Positions 1 through 8,618 of a DNA stretch of 64,000 nucleotides are shown here, piece by piece (position 1 is the first letter of the stretch; the number at the start of each line of letters is the position of its first letter). The position numbers were made by a program, and so were the translations under genes. Under the pieces are notes generated by a model that was not told the DNA's origin, made no database searches, and saw only the letters and a program-made list of their open reading frames with translations. This DNA comes from Planctomycetaceae bacterium (GTDB lineage Bacteria > Planctomycetota > Planctomycetia > Pirellulales > UBA1268), in the NCBI GenBank assembly GCA_947449135.1, contig CANFQO010000006.1, forward strand, positions 23,660 through 87,659. The letters are read 5' to 3'.

Positions 1-2301
1 GGCAGCCTGTTCGGCAGTCGGCACAGGCGGCCCACCCATGGTCGAGTCGAGCGTGCCCGCGATGGCGAGCATGCAGTCGCGGACTGCCTGCGATTCGAGC
101 CGGATTCCCTCCCGCCGCCAGAGAAACCGGTTGTCAGGATCGCGGGACGCGGTCGCATCGCCGCCGACGGGGCTGGAGGCCATCCGATAGGCGGCCGAGG
201 TCACGATCAGACGGTGCAGGTGCTTCATGCTCCAGCCGCTGTCCACGAGTTCGCTCGCCAGCCAGTCAAGCACCTGGGGATTGAGCGGAGCGTTGCCCTT
301 GCGACCAAAGTCAAACATCGTCGTCACGAGCGGCTGCCCCATGTGCCGCAGCCAGATGTGGTTGACCGCGACGCGGGATGTGAGCGGATGACGCGGATCG
401 GTGATCCACTCCGCCAGCGCCCGGCGCCTTCCAGTGCTGACGGCTGGAAAAGCGACGATCGGATCTTTTCCCTTGGTTCCATTGAAGTGAGTCTGCACCC
501 ATGCTGCCCCCACCAGGGGCGTGAAGGATTCGCCCGGCACATCGACCGCCGCCAGCGCCGACTCCAGTTCGCCGCGTGCTGAGGTCAGATCGGCGGCGAT
601 CGCCCCCTTCGGGTCGCCATCCGTCGCCTTTTTTCGAACCTCCACTTCCGCCAGTTTCTGACGCGCGCTGGCGACGGCCAGTTCGCGTTCGGCCCGCACT
701 GCCGATCGGGCCAGTCCTCGCACGAGCGGTGGCTGGTCGCCTCCTGTCTTCAGTTCCTCCCACTCCCAACGGGCCCGAGCGGCTTCGATTCGCCGCTCGA
801 GACTCGTGCACGAGGCGCGGGCCACCGCCAGTTTCGCTTCCGCGACAGTGGTGTCTTTCCCCGCGGCAATCTCTCCAACCGCCTGTTCGGCGGCAGCGAC
901 CGCTCGCCGCGCGGACGCCATGTGGGCCTCGGCCGCCCACGGCTGCCGCTCGGGCTCCGAGGCGATCTTGGGCAGCGGAACGGGCTCGATGGAGATCGGA
1001 CGAAAAGCGACGAACTCGGGCACCCCCGGCGGGATGGAGCGAGACCGATCGGGCCGCGATTCCTCTCCCCTCACAAACAGATACGTGGGGGCATCGCAGA
1101 CGCCATCGAAGACGCGTGGAATCCCGTCGCGGCTGAGATCGGCCTCTCCAGGCACCATATCGAGCCGCACATGATATGGCTCGAAGAATGCCCGCAGCCT
1201 GTAATAGTCGGCCTGTGGGATCGGGTCGTATTTGTGGTCGTGACACTTGGAGCAATTCATCGTCAGGCCCAGAAGGCCCTTGCCAACGTGCTCCACCGTT
1301 TCGTCGAGCCACTGATGGCGGTTGTAGACGAAGAAATTGCGGGCGAGGTAGCCGGTGGCACGGAGCTTGGCTGGATCGTCCGGGTAGAGTTCGTCGGCGG
1401 CCAGCATCTGCCGGAGCATCTCGTCGTAGGGCAGGTCGGCATTGAGGGATTCGACGATCCAGTCGCGCCAGTGCCAGATGTGCTTCTGACTGTTGCGGTG
1501 TTCTTCACCCAGCCCCCACCAGTCGCTGTAGCGCCAGACATCCATCCAGTGGCGGCCCCATCGCTCGCCATGCCGCGGATCAGCGAGCAGTCGCTCCACC
1601 AAGTGCTCGTACCAATCGCTGGCGGCCGTGGCTTCGATGTCGGCAATCAGCCCCGGCTCCGGCGGCAGGCCGATCAGGTCGAGATGGAGCCGGCGGATGA
1701 GCATCGCCCGGCTTGCCTCAGGCTGCGGAGAGAGGCCCTGTTGCTGGTGGGCCTGCGAGAGAAACGCATCGATCGGGTTTTTCACCCAGGCGGCGTTGGC
1801 AACGGCCGGCACTGCCGGCCGCACTCGTGGCTGAAACGCCCAGTGATCCGCGGGCGAACTCTCAGGCTGTTCATTCGCCGGCGCAGGAGCCCCGGCGGCG
1901 ATCCAGGCAGCGACCTGCGCCACCTGCTCTGGCGTGAGCGGCTCTCCCTCCCCTTCCGGCGGCATCCGCTGTGAAGGATCGGCATCCGCCACGCGCGACA
2001 GCAGGAGGCTTGCATCTGCCTGGCCCGCGGCAATCGCGGCCCCCGAGTCACCCCCCTGTCGCATCAAGGAGACGGTGTCGAGCCGCAGTCCGGCCTCCTG
2101 CTTGAGTCCGCCATGGCAGGAATAGCAACGCTCGGCCAGCAGCGGCTTGAGCGTGTCGGTGTAGACAGCCAGCGGCTCGGCAGCCACCGCGCTGACAGCG
2201 ACCGCGGACAGCCCGCCCATGCTGACGGCCAGACGCACGGCTACGCACGCCAGCCATGCCAGTCCCGAATGGAGCGAGCGCGTTGGGGAGAGTCCTGCCA
2301 T
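1..2301 (-). CDS. DUF1549/DUF1553 protein with N-terminal Planctomycete cytochrome c domain (3' end outside window)
   Basis: The frame is open from an ATG at 2301 to the left edge (767 codons), so the C-terminus is missing. A signal peptide ends near residue 41 (AVAAEP). A PSCyt1 heme motif CYSCHG follows at about 59-63, then DUF1549 with a second CxxCH (CSKCHDHK) near residue 350. An Ala/Glu/Arg-rich, probably coiled-coil insert covers about 457-565, and DUF1553 follows (ALAEWITDPRHPLTSRVAVN). Family knowledge: such proteins are exported and usually paired with a DUF1501 gene downstream, which here would lie left of the window. The biochemical role of the family is not established; two heme motifs suggest electron transfer. 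The 159-bp gap to the upstream sulfatase stop may hold its promoter, but none is recognisable. Confidence 0.9.
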   Translation of the reverse strand, partial: MAGLSPTRSLHSGLAWLACVAVRLAVSMGGLSAVAVSAVAAEPLAVYTDTLKPLLAERCYSCHGGLKQEAGLRLDTVSLMRQGGDSGAAIAAGQADASLLLSRVADADPSQRMPPEGEGEPLTPEQVAQVAAWIAAGAPAPANEQPESSPADHWAFQPRVRPAVPAVANAAWVKNPIDAFLSQAHQQQGLSPQPEASRAMLIRRLHLDLIGLPPEPGLIADIEATAASDWYEHLVERLLADPRHGERWGRHWMDVWRYSDWWGLGEEHRNSQKHIWHWRDWIVESLNADLPYDEMLRQMLAADELYPDDPAKLRATGYLARNFFVYNRHQWLDETVEHVGKGLLGLTMNCSKCHDHKYDPIPQADYYRLRAFFEPYHVRLDMVPGEADLSRDGIPRVFDGVCDAPTYLFVRGEESRPDRSRSIPPGVPEFVAFRPISIEPVPLPKIASEPERQPWAAEAHMASARRAVAAAEQAVGEIAAGKDTTVAEAKLAVARASCTSLERRIEAARARWEWEELKTGGDQPPLVRGLARSAVRAERELAVASARQKLAEVEVRKKATDGDPKGAIAADLTSARGELESALAAVDVPGESFTPLVGAAWVQTHFNGTKGKDPIVAFPAVSTGRRRALAEWITDPRHPLTSRVAVNHIWLRHMGQPLVTTMFDFGRKGNAPLNPQVLDWLASELVDSGWSMKHLHRLIVTSAAYRMASSPVGGDATASRDPDNRFLWRREGIRLESQAVRDCMLAIAGTLDSTMGGPPVPTAEQAA

Positions 2302-2460
2302 GAACCACAGCCTCGAGAACACGAAAACCAGTGATCATTCTACGTTCCCCGCGGGATCTCCGCCAAAAAGCGGCACAATCGCGGCCAACTTCCCGAGACC
2401 GCAGTCGTCTCCCAACGCCGCGGCTGCTGCACGCCGGCTGCTGAACGTCGGCAGGCACTC

Positions 2461-4122
2461 TCACCCCGCCGCTGCCGGCTCGGCCGGCTTCCGGTTCTTC
2501 TTTTTTGCTCCAGCCTTCGGAGGCGGCGCGGGAATGACGTGAGCCCGCTCTGCCCAGACCTGCCAGCGGGCGGCAAGCTCGGCCGCCAGATCCGGACGCT
2601 CGCCAGCGAGATCGTGCTGCTCCGTCCGGTCAGCTGCCAGGTCATAAAGCTCCCAGGCCCCCGTGCTCCCCTTCCGGACCAGTTTCATCGCGCCCGCGCG
2701 GATCGCGGCATTTCCTTCGTGCTCCCAATAGAGCGCCGACCGCTCGAACTCGCCGTTGCGGAAGGCGGGCACCAGACTCTGGCCCTCAAGGGGCTGGATC
2801 GGCTGGTCGCGGAACTGTTTGGGATAGGTGGCTCCGCTGACCTCCACCACCGTCGGCATGATGTCGATCAGGTGCGCGGGCTGCGTCCGCAACTCACCCC
2901 GGGTGGTGATGCCGGCCGGCCAGTGAACCACCAGCGGCGTGGCAATGCCCCCTTCATGATTGAAATGCTTGTAGGAACGCAGCGGCGTGTTCTGGAGAAA
3001 CGCCCAGCTCTCTCCGCAGAACCAGTCGGAATCGCCCTGTGTGGGATCCCCCTCCGTGCGGCCGTCGGGCCCCAGTTCCGCGTTGCCGCCGTTGTCGCTC
3101 ATGAACAGGATCAGCGTGTTGTCGAAGACGCCGCGGGCCTTGAGCCCGGCAACCAGATCCCCCACCGCCCGATCCATCCGCTGCACGCAGGCCGCGTAGG
3201 TCGCCATGATGTGGTCGAATCGATCCTGCTCGTTGGCGGTGAGCGATGCCCACGCCTTGATGGCAGCGGGCCGCGGAGCAGGCTCCCAGGCCGGATCGAT
3301 GATGCCCATCTCCACCTGTCGGGCGAGCCGTCGCGCGCGGAGTTCGTCCCAGCCTGCAGCATACGAACCGCGGAGTTTCGCGATCGCGTCTGCCGGCGCC
3401 TGCAACGAGAAGTGGGGGGCGTTGTGGCAGAGGTGCAGATAGAACGGTTTCTGTTCTGCCAGCGCCTCGTCGATGAACCGCAGCCCGAAGGTCGTCCAGA
3501 GATCGGTGGAATACCAGTCTGCTGGTAGCCGCGGATCGTCGGTGGCGATGGGATCGCCGTTGAGAAAAAGCTCGGCCCTGGGGTGGGATGCAAAATAAAA
3601 TCCGCCGGCTGCCGCGTTGAGGCTCCGGTCGAAGCCTCGGGTCCAGGGGGCGACTCCACGTTTCTGTCCTAGGTGCCACTTGCCGGTCATGGCCGTGAAG
3701 TAGCCCGCCGGACGCAGCACTTCGGCCATTGTCACGCACTGATCATTGAGCCGCCCTCGATAGCCGGGCAGATCATGGTCCTCGTTCATGTGGCCCACGC
3801 CCGCCTGGTGGGGATAGAGGCCAGTGAGAAGCGAGGCCCGCGTCGGGCAGCAGCGGGCGGTGTTGTAGAAACTGGTGAATCGCAGGCCGTTGTTGGCAAG
3901 GGCATCGAGATGAGGCGTGGCGATCTCGCTGCCGTAGCAGCCCAGATCGGAAAAGCCCATGTCATCGACGAGAATGACGACGATGTTGGGCGGCGCGGCG
4001 ACAGGCGCGGCCGCCAGGCATGCTTCCTGTCGTGGCACGAACCCCAGCATGAACACGCCCAGAAGCACCGAGAGTCGGGCGATTGTGACCACGGTGACCA
4101 TCGTGCAACGAATCATCTGCAT
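2461..4122 (-). CDS. Exported sulfatase (FGly type)
   Basis: A 553-residue sulfatase that would hydrolyse sulfate esters, probably on glycans, outside the cytoplasm. The ATG at 4122 is chosen because GGAG lies 7 nt upstream and a hydrophobic signal sequence (about 8-30) follows at once; longer forms begin inside the divergent kup gene. Visible family residues: VDD metal ligands at 52-54, the formylglycine motif CCPTR with Cys91 as the residue to be converted, TGKWHLG, the CHNAPH histidine, MSDNGG, and a Lys/His pair in KHFNHEGG. The tail (KAGAKKKNRKP) is basic and low-complexity. It is divergent from kup with 89 bp between starts. The substrate cannot be read from sequence. Activity requires an FGly-generating enzyme, not present here. 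Confidence 0.93.
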   Translation of the reverse strand: MQMIRCTMVTVVTIARLSVLLGVFMLGFVPRQEACLAAAPVAAPPNIVVILVDDMGFSDLGCYGSEIATPHLDALANNGLRFTSFYNTARCCPTRASLLTGLYPHQAGVGHMNEDHDLPGYRGRLNDQCVTMAEVLRPAGYFTAMTGKWHLGQKRGVAPWTRGFDRSLNAAAGGFYFASHPRAELFLNGDPIATDDPRLPADWYSTDLWTTFGLRFIDEALAEQKPFYLHLCHNAPHFSLQAPADAIAKLRGSYAAGWDELRARRLARQVEMGIIDPAWEPAPRPAAIKAWASLTANEQDRFDHIMATYAACVQRMDRAVGDLVAGLKARGVFDNTLILFMSDNGGNAELGPDGRTEGDPTQGDSDWFCGESWAFLQNTPLRSYKHFNHEGGIATPLVVHWPAGITTRGELRTQPAHLIDIMPTVVEVSGATYPKQFRDQPIQPLEGQSLVPAFRNGEFERSALYWEHEGNAAIRAGAMKLVRKGSTGAWELYDLAADRTEQHDLAGERPDLAAELAARWQVWAERAHVIPAPPPKAGAKKKNRKPAEPAAAG

Positions 4123-4211
4123 GGCATGTCTCCAGAATGGCATCACGATGATCACAAGGAACGTATGGTAGTCTCTGCGGGCTCCACGCACCCAGCACGC
4201 AGAGCCTCTCG

Positions 4212-6152
4212 ATGACCGCGTCCGAAACCAGCCACACCACGAGCACACCGGCCCCCGCAGCACACTGCCGACCCGCCGGCATCTGGCAGCTTGCGTTCTG
4301 CTCGTTGGGCATCGTCTTCGGCGACATCGGCACGAGCCCCCTCTACACGCTCAAGGAGTGTCTTCACGTCGCCTCCACCCACGGCGAGACCTTCGACCGG
4401 GTCGACCTGTTCGGCATCCTGTCGCTAATGTTCTGGGCGCTGATCCTGGTGGTGACCGTCAAGTACGTCATGTTCGTGATGCGGGCCGACCACAATGGCG
4501 AGGGGGGCATCCTGGCGCTCTTGTCGCTTGTGCCCGAGCGGTATCGCACCGGGCCCGGCGGCATCGGCGGCGTGTCAGGCATGACACTGCTGGCCGTGAT
4601 CGGCGCCGCATTGCTCTACGGCGACGGCGTGATCACGCCGGCCATCTCCGTGCTCAGCGCCGTGGAAGGACTGGCCGTGGCCAGCCCGGCCCTCAAGGAT
4701 GGCGTCGTGCCGATCACCTGCCTGATCCTGCTGGCGCTCTTCTCCATCCAGCAGGCTGGGACGGGAATCGTGGGTCGGCTGTTCGGGCCGATCATGCTCG
4801 TCTGGTTCCTGACGCTCGCTGGTTTAGGGGCGAACCAACTCGTCCGCGAACCCACAGTGCTCGCCGCGATGAGCCCTTGGTATGGCGTCGAATTCTTTTT
4901 GCGTCACGGCTTCCGCGGCCTGCTGATCCTCGGCTCGGTCGTGCTCGTCGTCACGGGTGGCGAGGCCCTCTACGCCGACATGGGCCACTTCGGCCTCAAG
5001 CCGATTCGCAAGGCCTGGATATGGCTGGTGCTGCCGTCGCTCGTGCTTGCCTATTTCGGGCAGGGCGCGCTCCTGCTGCGGGATCCTGCGGCAGCGGCTA
5101 ATCCCTTCTATGCGATGGTGCCCGCCGGACCGGCGACCTACGCTCTGGTTATCCTCGCCAGTCTTGCCACCGTGATCGCCTCTCAGGCGCTCATCTCCGG
5201 GGCCTTCTCGCTGACGCGGCAGGCGATGCTGCTCGGGTTCCTGCCTCGCGTGACGATCCGCCACACCGCCTACGACAACGAGGGGCAGATCTACATCCCC
5301 GAGGTCAACGTGCTGCTCGGCGTCGGCTGCCTGGCGCTCGTGCTCACCTTCCGCGAGTCGGTGAAGCTCGCGGCGGCCTACGGCCTTGCGGTCACCGGCA
5401 CGATGGTCGTGACCTCGATCCTCTACTACCTTGTGATCCGCCACACCTGGGGCTGGAGCCGCTGGGCCTCGTTGGGAACGCTCGCGCTCTTTCTGGGCGT
5501 TGATATCCCCTTCCTGCTAGCCAACATGTTCAAGTTCTTCGACGGCGGCTACGTGCCGATGCTGATCGGAGCGGCCTTGATCGCGGCGATGCTCATCTGG
5601 AGCCACGGCCGCACGGCGGTGATGGCCCAGTATTCCGGCCAGTACGGCCCCTTTGAGACCGAGTGGCCGCAACTCCGGAAGTCGATCGTCTCCCGGGTGC
5701 CAGGCTCCGCGGTCTTCCTCGCCGACAGCCGCGCCCACACACCGCCGGTGCTCGTGCACTACGTGGAGCGGTCGCGATCGCTCCATGAGACGGTCGTGCT
5801 GCTGCAGGTGATCGATGACCCGCAGCCCGAGATCATCGCCGGCCCTCGCTACACTGTGGAACGGCTCGTCGACGGCTTTTATTTTGTCGCCGTCCGCTTC
5901 GGCTACATGGAACAGCCGCTGCTCGTGCCCTTCCTGCGGCAGGTGGCCGCCGCCGAGAAGATCCCGCTCGATCCCGACACCGCCACGTTTTTCATCGGCC
6001 ATTCCGAGATCACGCCGCAGGATGGCGGTCGCCTGGAATTGATTCCCGAGGCGATCTTCGCCTATCTCAAGCGTAATGCCGTCCGCGAGGAAAAACGCTA
6101 CGGCATGCCGGCTGATCAGGTGATGGAGATCGGCGAACAGATCTCCTTGTGA
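4212..6152 (+). CDS. kup: Kup-family potassium uptake transporter
   Basis: Inner-membrane K+ importer of the KUP/HAK/KT family (likely K+/H+ symport). The 646-residue length matches the family. The diagnostic N-terminal segment GIVFGDIGTSPLYTLKE is present near residues 33-49, followed by about 12 hydrophobic segments to about residue 460 (for example ALLYGDGVITPAIS and VTGGEALYADMGHFG) and a soluble C-terminal region. The N-terminus (first 25 residues) is Thr/Ser/Ala-rich. It stands alone, divergent from a sulfatase and convergent with a WD40 gene, so nothing in the context ties it to the glycan genes. Confidence in family is very high; kinetic properties are not inferable. Confidence 0.96.
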   Translation: MTASETSHTTSTPAPAAHCRPAGIWQLAFCSLGIVFGDIGTSPLYTLKECLHVASTHGETFDRVDLFGILSLMFWALILVVTVKYVMFVMRADHNGEGGILALLSLVPERYRTGPGGIGGVSGMTLLAVIGAALLYGDGVITPAISVLSAVEGLAVASPALKDGVVPITCLILLALFSIQQAGTGIVGRLFGPIMLVWFLTLAGLGANQLVREPTVLAAMSPWYGVEFFLRHGFRGLLILGSVVLVVTGGEALYADMGHFGLKPIRKAWIWLVLPSLVLAYFGQGALLLRDPAAAANPFYAMVPAGPATYALVILASLATVIASQALISGAFSLTRQAMLLGFLPRVTIRHTAYDNEGQIYIPEVNVLLGVGCLALVLTFRESVKLAAAYGLAVTGTMVVTSILYYLVIRHTWGWSRWASLGTLALFLGVDIPFLLANMFKFFDGGYVPMLIGAALIAAMLIWSHGRTAVMAQYSGQYGPFETEWPQLRKSIVSRVPGSAVFLADSRAHTPPVLVHYVERSRSLHETVVLLQVIDDPQPEIIAGPRYTVERLVDGFYFVAVRFGYMEQPLLVPFLRQVAAAEKIPLDPDTATFFIGHSEITPQDGGRLELIPEAIFAYLKRNAVREEKRYGMPADQVMEIGEQISL

Positions 6153-6192
6153 GCATCGGGAGGGCTGACAGCCCCGCTCCACCGCAGTTTCC

Positions 6193-7260
6193 TCACGCTT
6201 CCACTCGATAGACCTGTACCCGCCCCCAGGAAGGCCACTCGCCAGCCTTGGGCTGGGGTTGGGCGCTGGCGCCGGCGAGGATGAGCTGCTGGCCGTCGGC
6301 CGAGAAGCGGGCCTGCGTGATCCGGTTCTTGGCGTCCTCCGAATGGACCAAGCTGCCGTCGGCGGCGGAGAAGATCGCGGCATTCCACGTTCCCTGGGCC
6401 TGCCGACCGGCCATCACAAAGTGCGTGCCGTCCGGCGACCAGGCGACTGTCTCCATCAGGCCGGTTCCGTGCTGGCCGTCCTTGATCTGGTCGATCCGTT
6501 CGCCTGTCCGCCAGTTCCAGCGCTGCCAGGTCATCTTGCCGTTGCCCGCCATTGGATCGGTCATCGATCCCATGCCGCAGCCGAGAAGCGAACTGCCATC
6601 GGGCGAGAAGGCGAGGGCGTAGATGCCGCCGCAGAAGTGGTGGCTCTTGGTCGTGCCCCAGGAGGTGAAGTCGGGCGACGTCCACTGGGCCACCGGCGCA
6701 GCGTCGGCACCGGCCGCCAGATCCCACACCCGCACTTCGCCAAGCATGTTCGCGGCGGCGAGATGCTGGCCATCCCGACTGAAGCCGCAACTCAGCACCG
6801 GAGGCGTGTGGCTGAAGGCGGCCACGAGTTCACCACTAGCAGTATCAAAGACCTTGACCGACGGCTCGCTTTCCACTGCCGGCTCATACTTCCAGCCGCC
6901 TGGCAGATACTGTCCCGTGCTGCTGGCCACGCGGCGGCCATCCGGAGAGAGCGCCAGTTGCCAACTCCAGAACCGGTGGGCACGGACACGACGCACCTCC
7001 TGCCGCGACTCCAGATCGTGCCAGATCAGCTGGCCGTCATACCCGCCGGAGATCGCCGTGCGGCCATCCGGCAGCAGCACGCAGCCGCTGGCGTAGGAGT
7101 CGTGCTTCGCCGCCAGGGCTTCGGCCTCTCCGGTGACCAGATCCATGCTGGACACCAGACCGTCGGCACAGGCGGTAATCCCGCGGGTGCCATCGGGGGT
7201 GAGTGCCATCCCCAGCACGCCGGTCGCGAGTTTGTAGGTGTGAATGCGGGTGAGTTTCAT
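6193..7260 (-). CDS. WD40-repeat protein, third gene of a cytochrome/DUF1501 operon
   Basis: A 355-residue beta-propeller with several WD40-like blades; recurring signatures are ALTPDGTRG, ALSPDGRRV, GFSRDGQHL, AFSPDGSSL, AWSPDGTHF and RFSADGQQL, each about 40-50 residues apart. The start is the ATG at 7260, 4 nt after the DUF1501 stop; upstream in-frame Met codons lie inside DUF1501. No signal peptide is evident, unlike its operon partners, so it is either cytoplasmic or exported with them. WD40 propellers are protein-binding scaffolds and no catalytic residues are visible. The tight spacing suggests co-translation with the DUF1501 gene. It converges on kup with 40 bp between stops. Confidence 0.88.
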   Translation of the reverse strand: MKLTRIHTYKLATGVLGMALTPDGTRGITACADGLVSSMDLVTGEAEALAAKHDSYASGCVLLPDGRTAISGGYDGQLIWHDLESRQEVRRVRAHRFWSWQLALSPDGRRVASSTGQYLPGGWKYEPAVESEPSVKVFDTASGELVAAFSHTPPVLSCGFSRDGQHLAAANMLGEVRVWDLAAGADAAPVAQWTSPDFTSWGTTKSHHFCGGIYALAFSPDGSSLLGCGMGSMTDPMAGNGKMTWQRWNWRTGERIDQIKDGQHGTGLMETVAWSPDGTHFVMAGRQAQGTWNAAIFSAADGSLVHSEDAKNRITQARFSADGQQLILAGASAQPQPKAGEWPSWGRVQVYRVEA

Positions 7261-7264
7261 GCGA

Positions 7265-8605
7265 TTAGGCGAGCAGGTCGCGGATCGGTTCCGCCTTGTT
7301 TTCGACCCGGTGAAACGTCGGCATGCCGGGCAGATCGTATTCCGCGTAGGGATCGATCCCCAGTGCCGTGAAGATGGTGGCAAATAGGTTTTGCTCGTTG
7401 AACGGCTTCTCGATCACGTCCACGCCATCGGCATCCGTGGCCCCGACGACCATGCCGCGTTTCAGCCCGCAGCCCGTCATCATCAGGCTCCAGGCATTCG
7501 GATAATGGTCGCGACCACGGGCGGCATTCAACCAGGGAGTGCGGCCAAACTCGCCCATCGCAATCACGAGCGTGGAATCAAGCAAGCCGCGCTCCTCCAG
7601 GTCACGGACGAGATGGTAGAGCACGCGGTCAAGCTCCGGCACCAACATCTGATGGATCTCATGCTGGAACACGTGGTTGTCCCAGTTCATGCCATTGGCG
7701 ACCATCACGAACGGAGCACCATGCTCCACCAGATGCCGCGCCATCAGGGCGTGCTGGGCGAAGCTTCCCGCCCCATATCGCTCGCGATCTCTGGCCGGAA
7801 GCTTGGCGACGTCGAAGAGGTCGGCGCTCGCCGCCATGCCCTTCATCCGCTCGAACGCCGCATTCTGACTGCGAGCGACGCTGCTCCCGCGATCGCGTTC
7901 ATACTTTTTCGTCAGGACTTTCCTGAGTATTTCGCGGGCCTCGCGGTCGTGCTGCGGAATGGCATCGACGCTGGCGTTGACCATCTGCGTGTAATCGCCG
8001 CCCAGTCGCACCGGGGCGTGTTCGGCACCGAGCCATCCCGCCCAGTTGCCCGCCTTAAACGTCTCGAACTCATTCCCACCAGGAATGGGATCGATGAATA
8101 TGAAGTTCGGGATCGGCGAATCCAGCTGCCCCATCGCCTGTGACAGCGCGCTGCCAAGCGACGGGCGGGTGAAGCCGGCCCGCTCGGGATTGCCTCGCTG
8201 CAGCAGCGTGATGGCCTGCAGGTGCTCCGGCTGGGTCGTCTTCATGCTGCGGACGATGTTCAGCCGGTCCGCGATCCCGGCGCAGTGAGGCATGAGTGAC
8301 GAGAAGTGCACGCCTGGAATGGCGGTCGGCATGCTCCCAAACGGCCCGCCGCTCGGCCGGCCCGGCTTCGGGTCCCATGTCTCAAACTGGCTCGGTGCGC
8401 CGCAGAGCCAGAGCAGGATGCAGTGCTTCTGCGCCTTCTTCGTTTCCGCCGCAAACACCGGATTGTGAAACAGCCCGGTGAAACTGCCGACACTCGCCAC
8501 CGCACCGCCGGAAAGCCCCTGGAGAAAGAGACGACGGTGCACCCGGTGCTCGTCGCTCGGGCACTGGCCGGGACTCAGGTGGTGCGAAGGACGGTTCATC
8601 GTCAT
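7265..8605 (-). CDS. DUF1501 Tat-exported protein (module B)
   Basis: A 446-residue DUF1501 protein, a family related to the alkaline phosphatase/sulfatase superfamily but of unestablished activity. A twin-arginine motif (VHRRLFLQGL) lies at about 22-31, followed by a hydrophobic stretch and FAAETKK. Conserved blocks are LCGAPSQFETWDPKPG, a central HLVEHGAPFVMV, MGEFGRTPWLN, GRDHYPNAWS and a C-terminal IFTALGIDP. Start: GTG (8608), ATG (8605) and ATG (8599) are in frame; AGGT lies about 9-12 nt upstream of the first two, and the ATG at 8605 is given. It follows the cytochrome gene by 13 nt and precedes the WD40 gene by 4 nt, so the three form an operon. Confidence 0.92.
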   Translation of the reverse strand: MTMNRPSHHLSPGQCPSDEHRVHRRLFLQGLSGGAVASVGSFTGLFHNPVFAAETKKAQKHCILLWLCGAPSQFETWDPKPGRPSGGPFGSMPTAIPGVHFSSLMPHCAGIADRLNIVRSMKTTQPEHLQAITLLQRGNPERAGFTRPSLGSALSQAMGQLDSPIPNFIFIDPIPGGNEFETFKAGNWAGWLGAEHAPVRLGGDYTQMVNASVDAIPQHDREAREILRKVLTKKYERDRGSSVARSQNAAFERMKGMAASADLFDVAKLPARDRERYGAGSFAQHALMARHLVEHGAPFVMVANGMNWDNHVFQHEIHQMLVPELDRVLYHLVRDLEERGLLDSTLVIAMGEFGRTPWLNAARGRDHYPNAWSLMMTGCGLKRGMVVGATDADGVDVIEKPFNEQNLFATIFTALGIDPYAEYDLPGMPTFHRVENKAEPIRDLLA

Positions 8606-8618
8606 CACGATTCTATAC

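Noticed and set aside
311..1312. 333-codon minus-strand frame offset from the first gene
   Set aside because: It overlaps a frame with clear heme and DUF1549/1553 blocks; its own translation is Arg/Gly-rich and unrecognisable.
6162..6174. Short palindrome (GGGCT-GAC-AGCCC) between the convergent kup and WD40 genes
   Set aside because: Five-base stem with a 3-nt loop and no T-tract; too weak to call a terminator.
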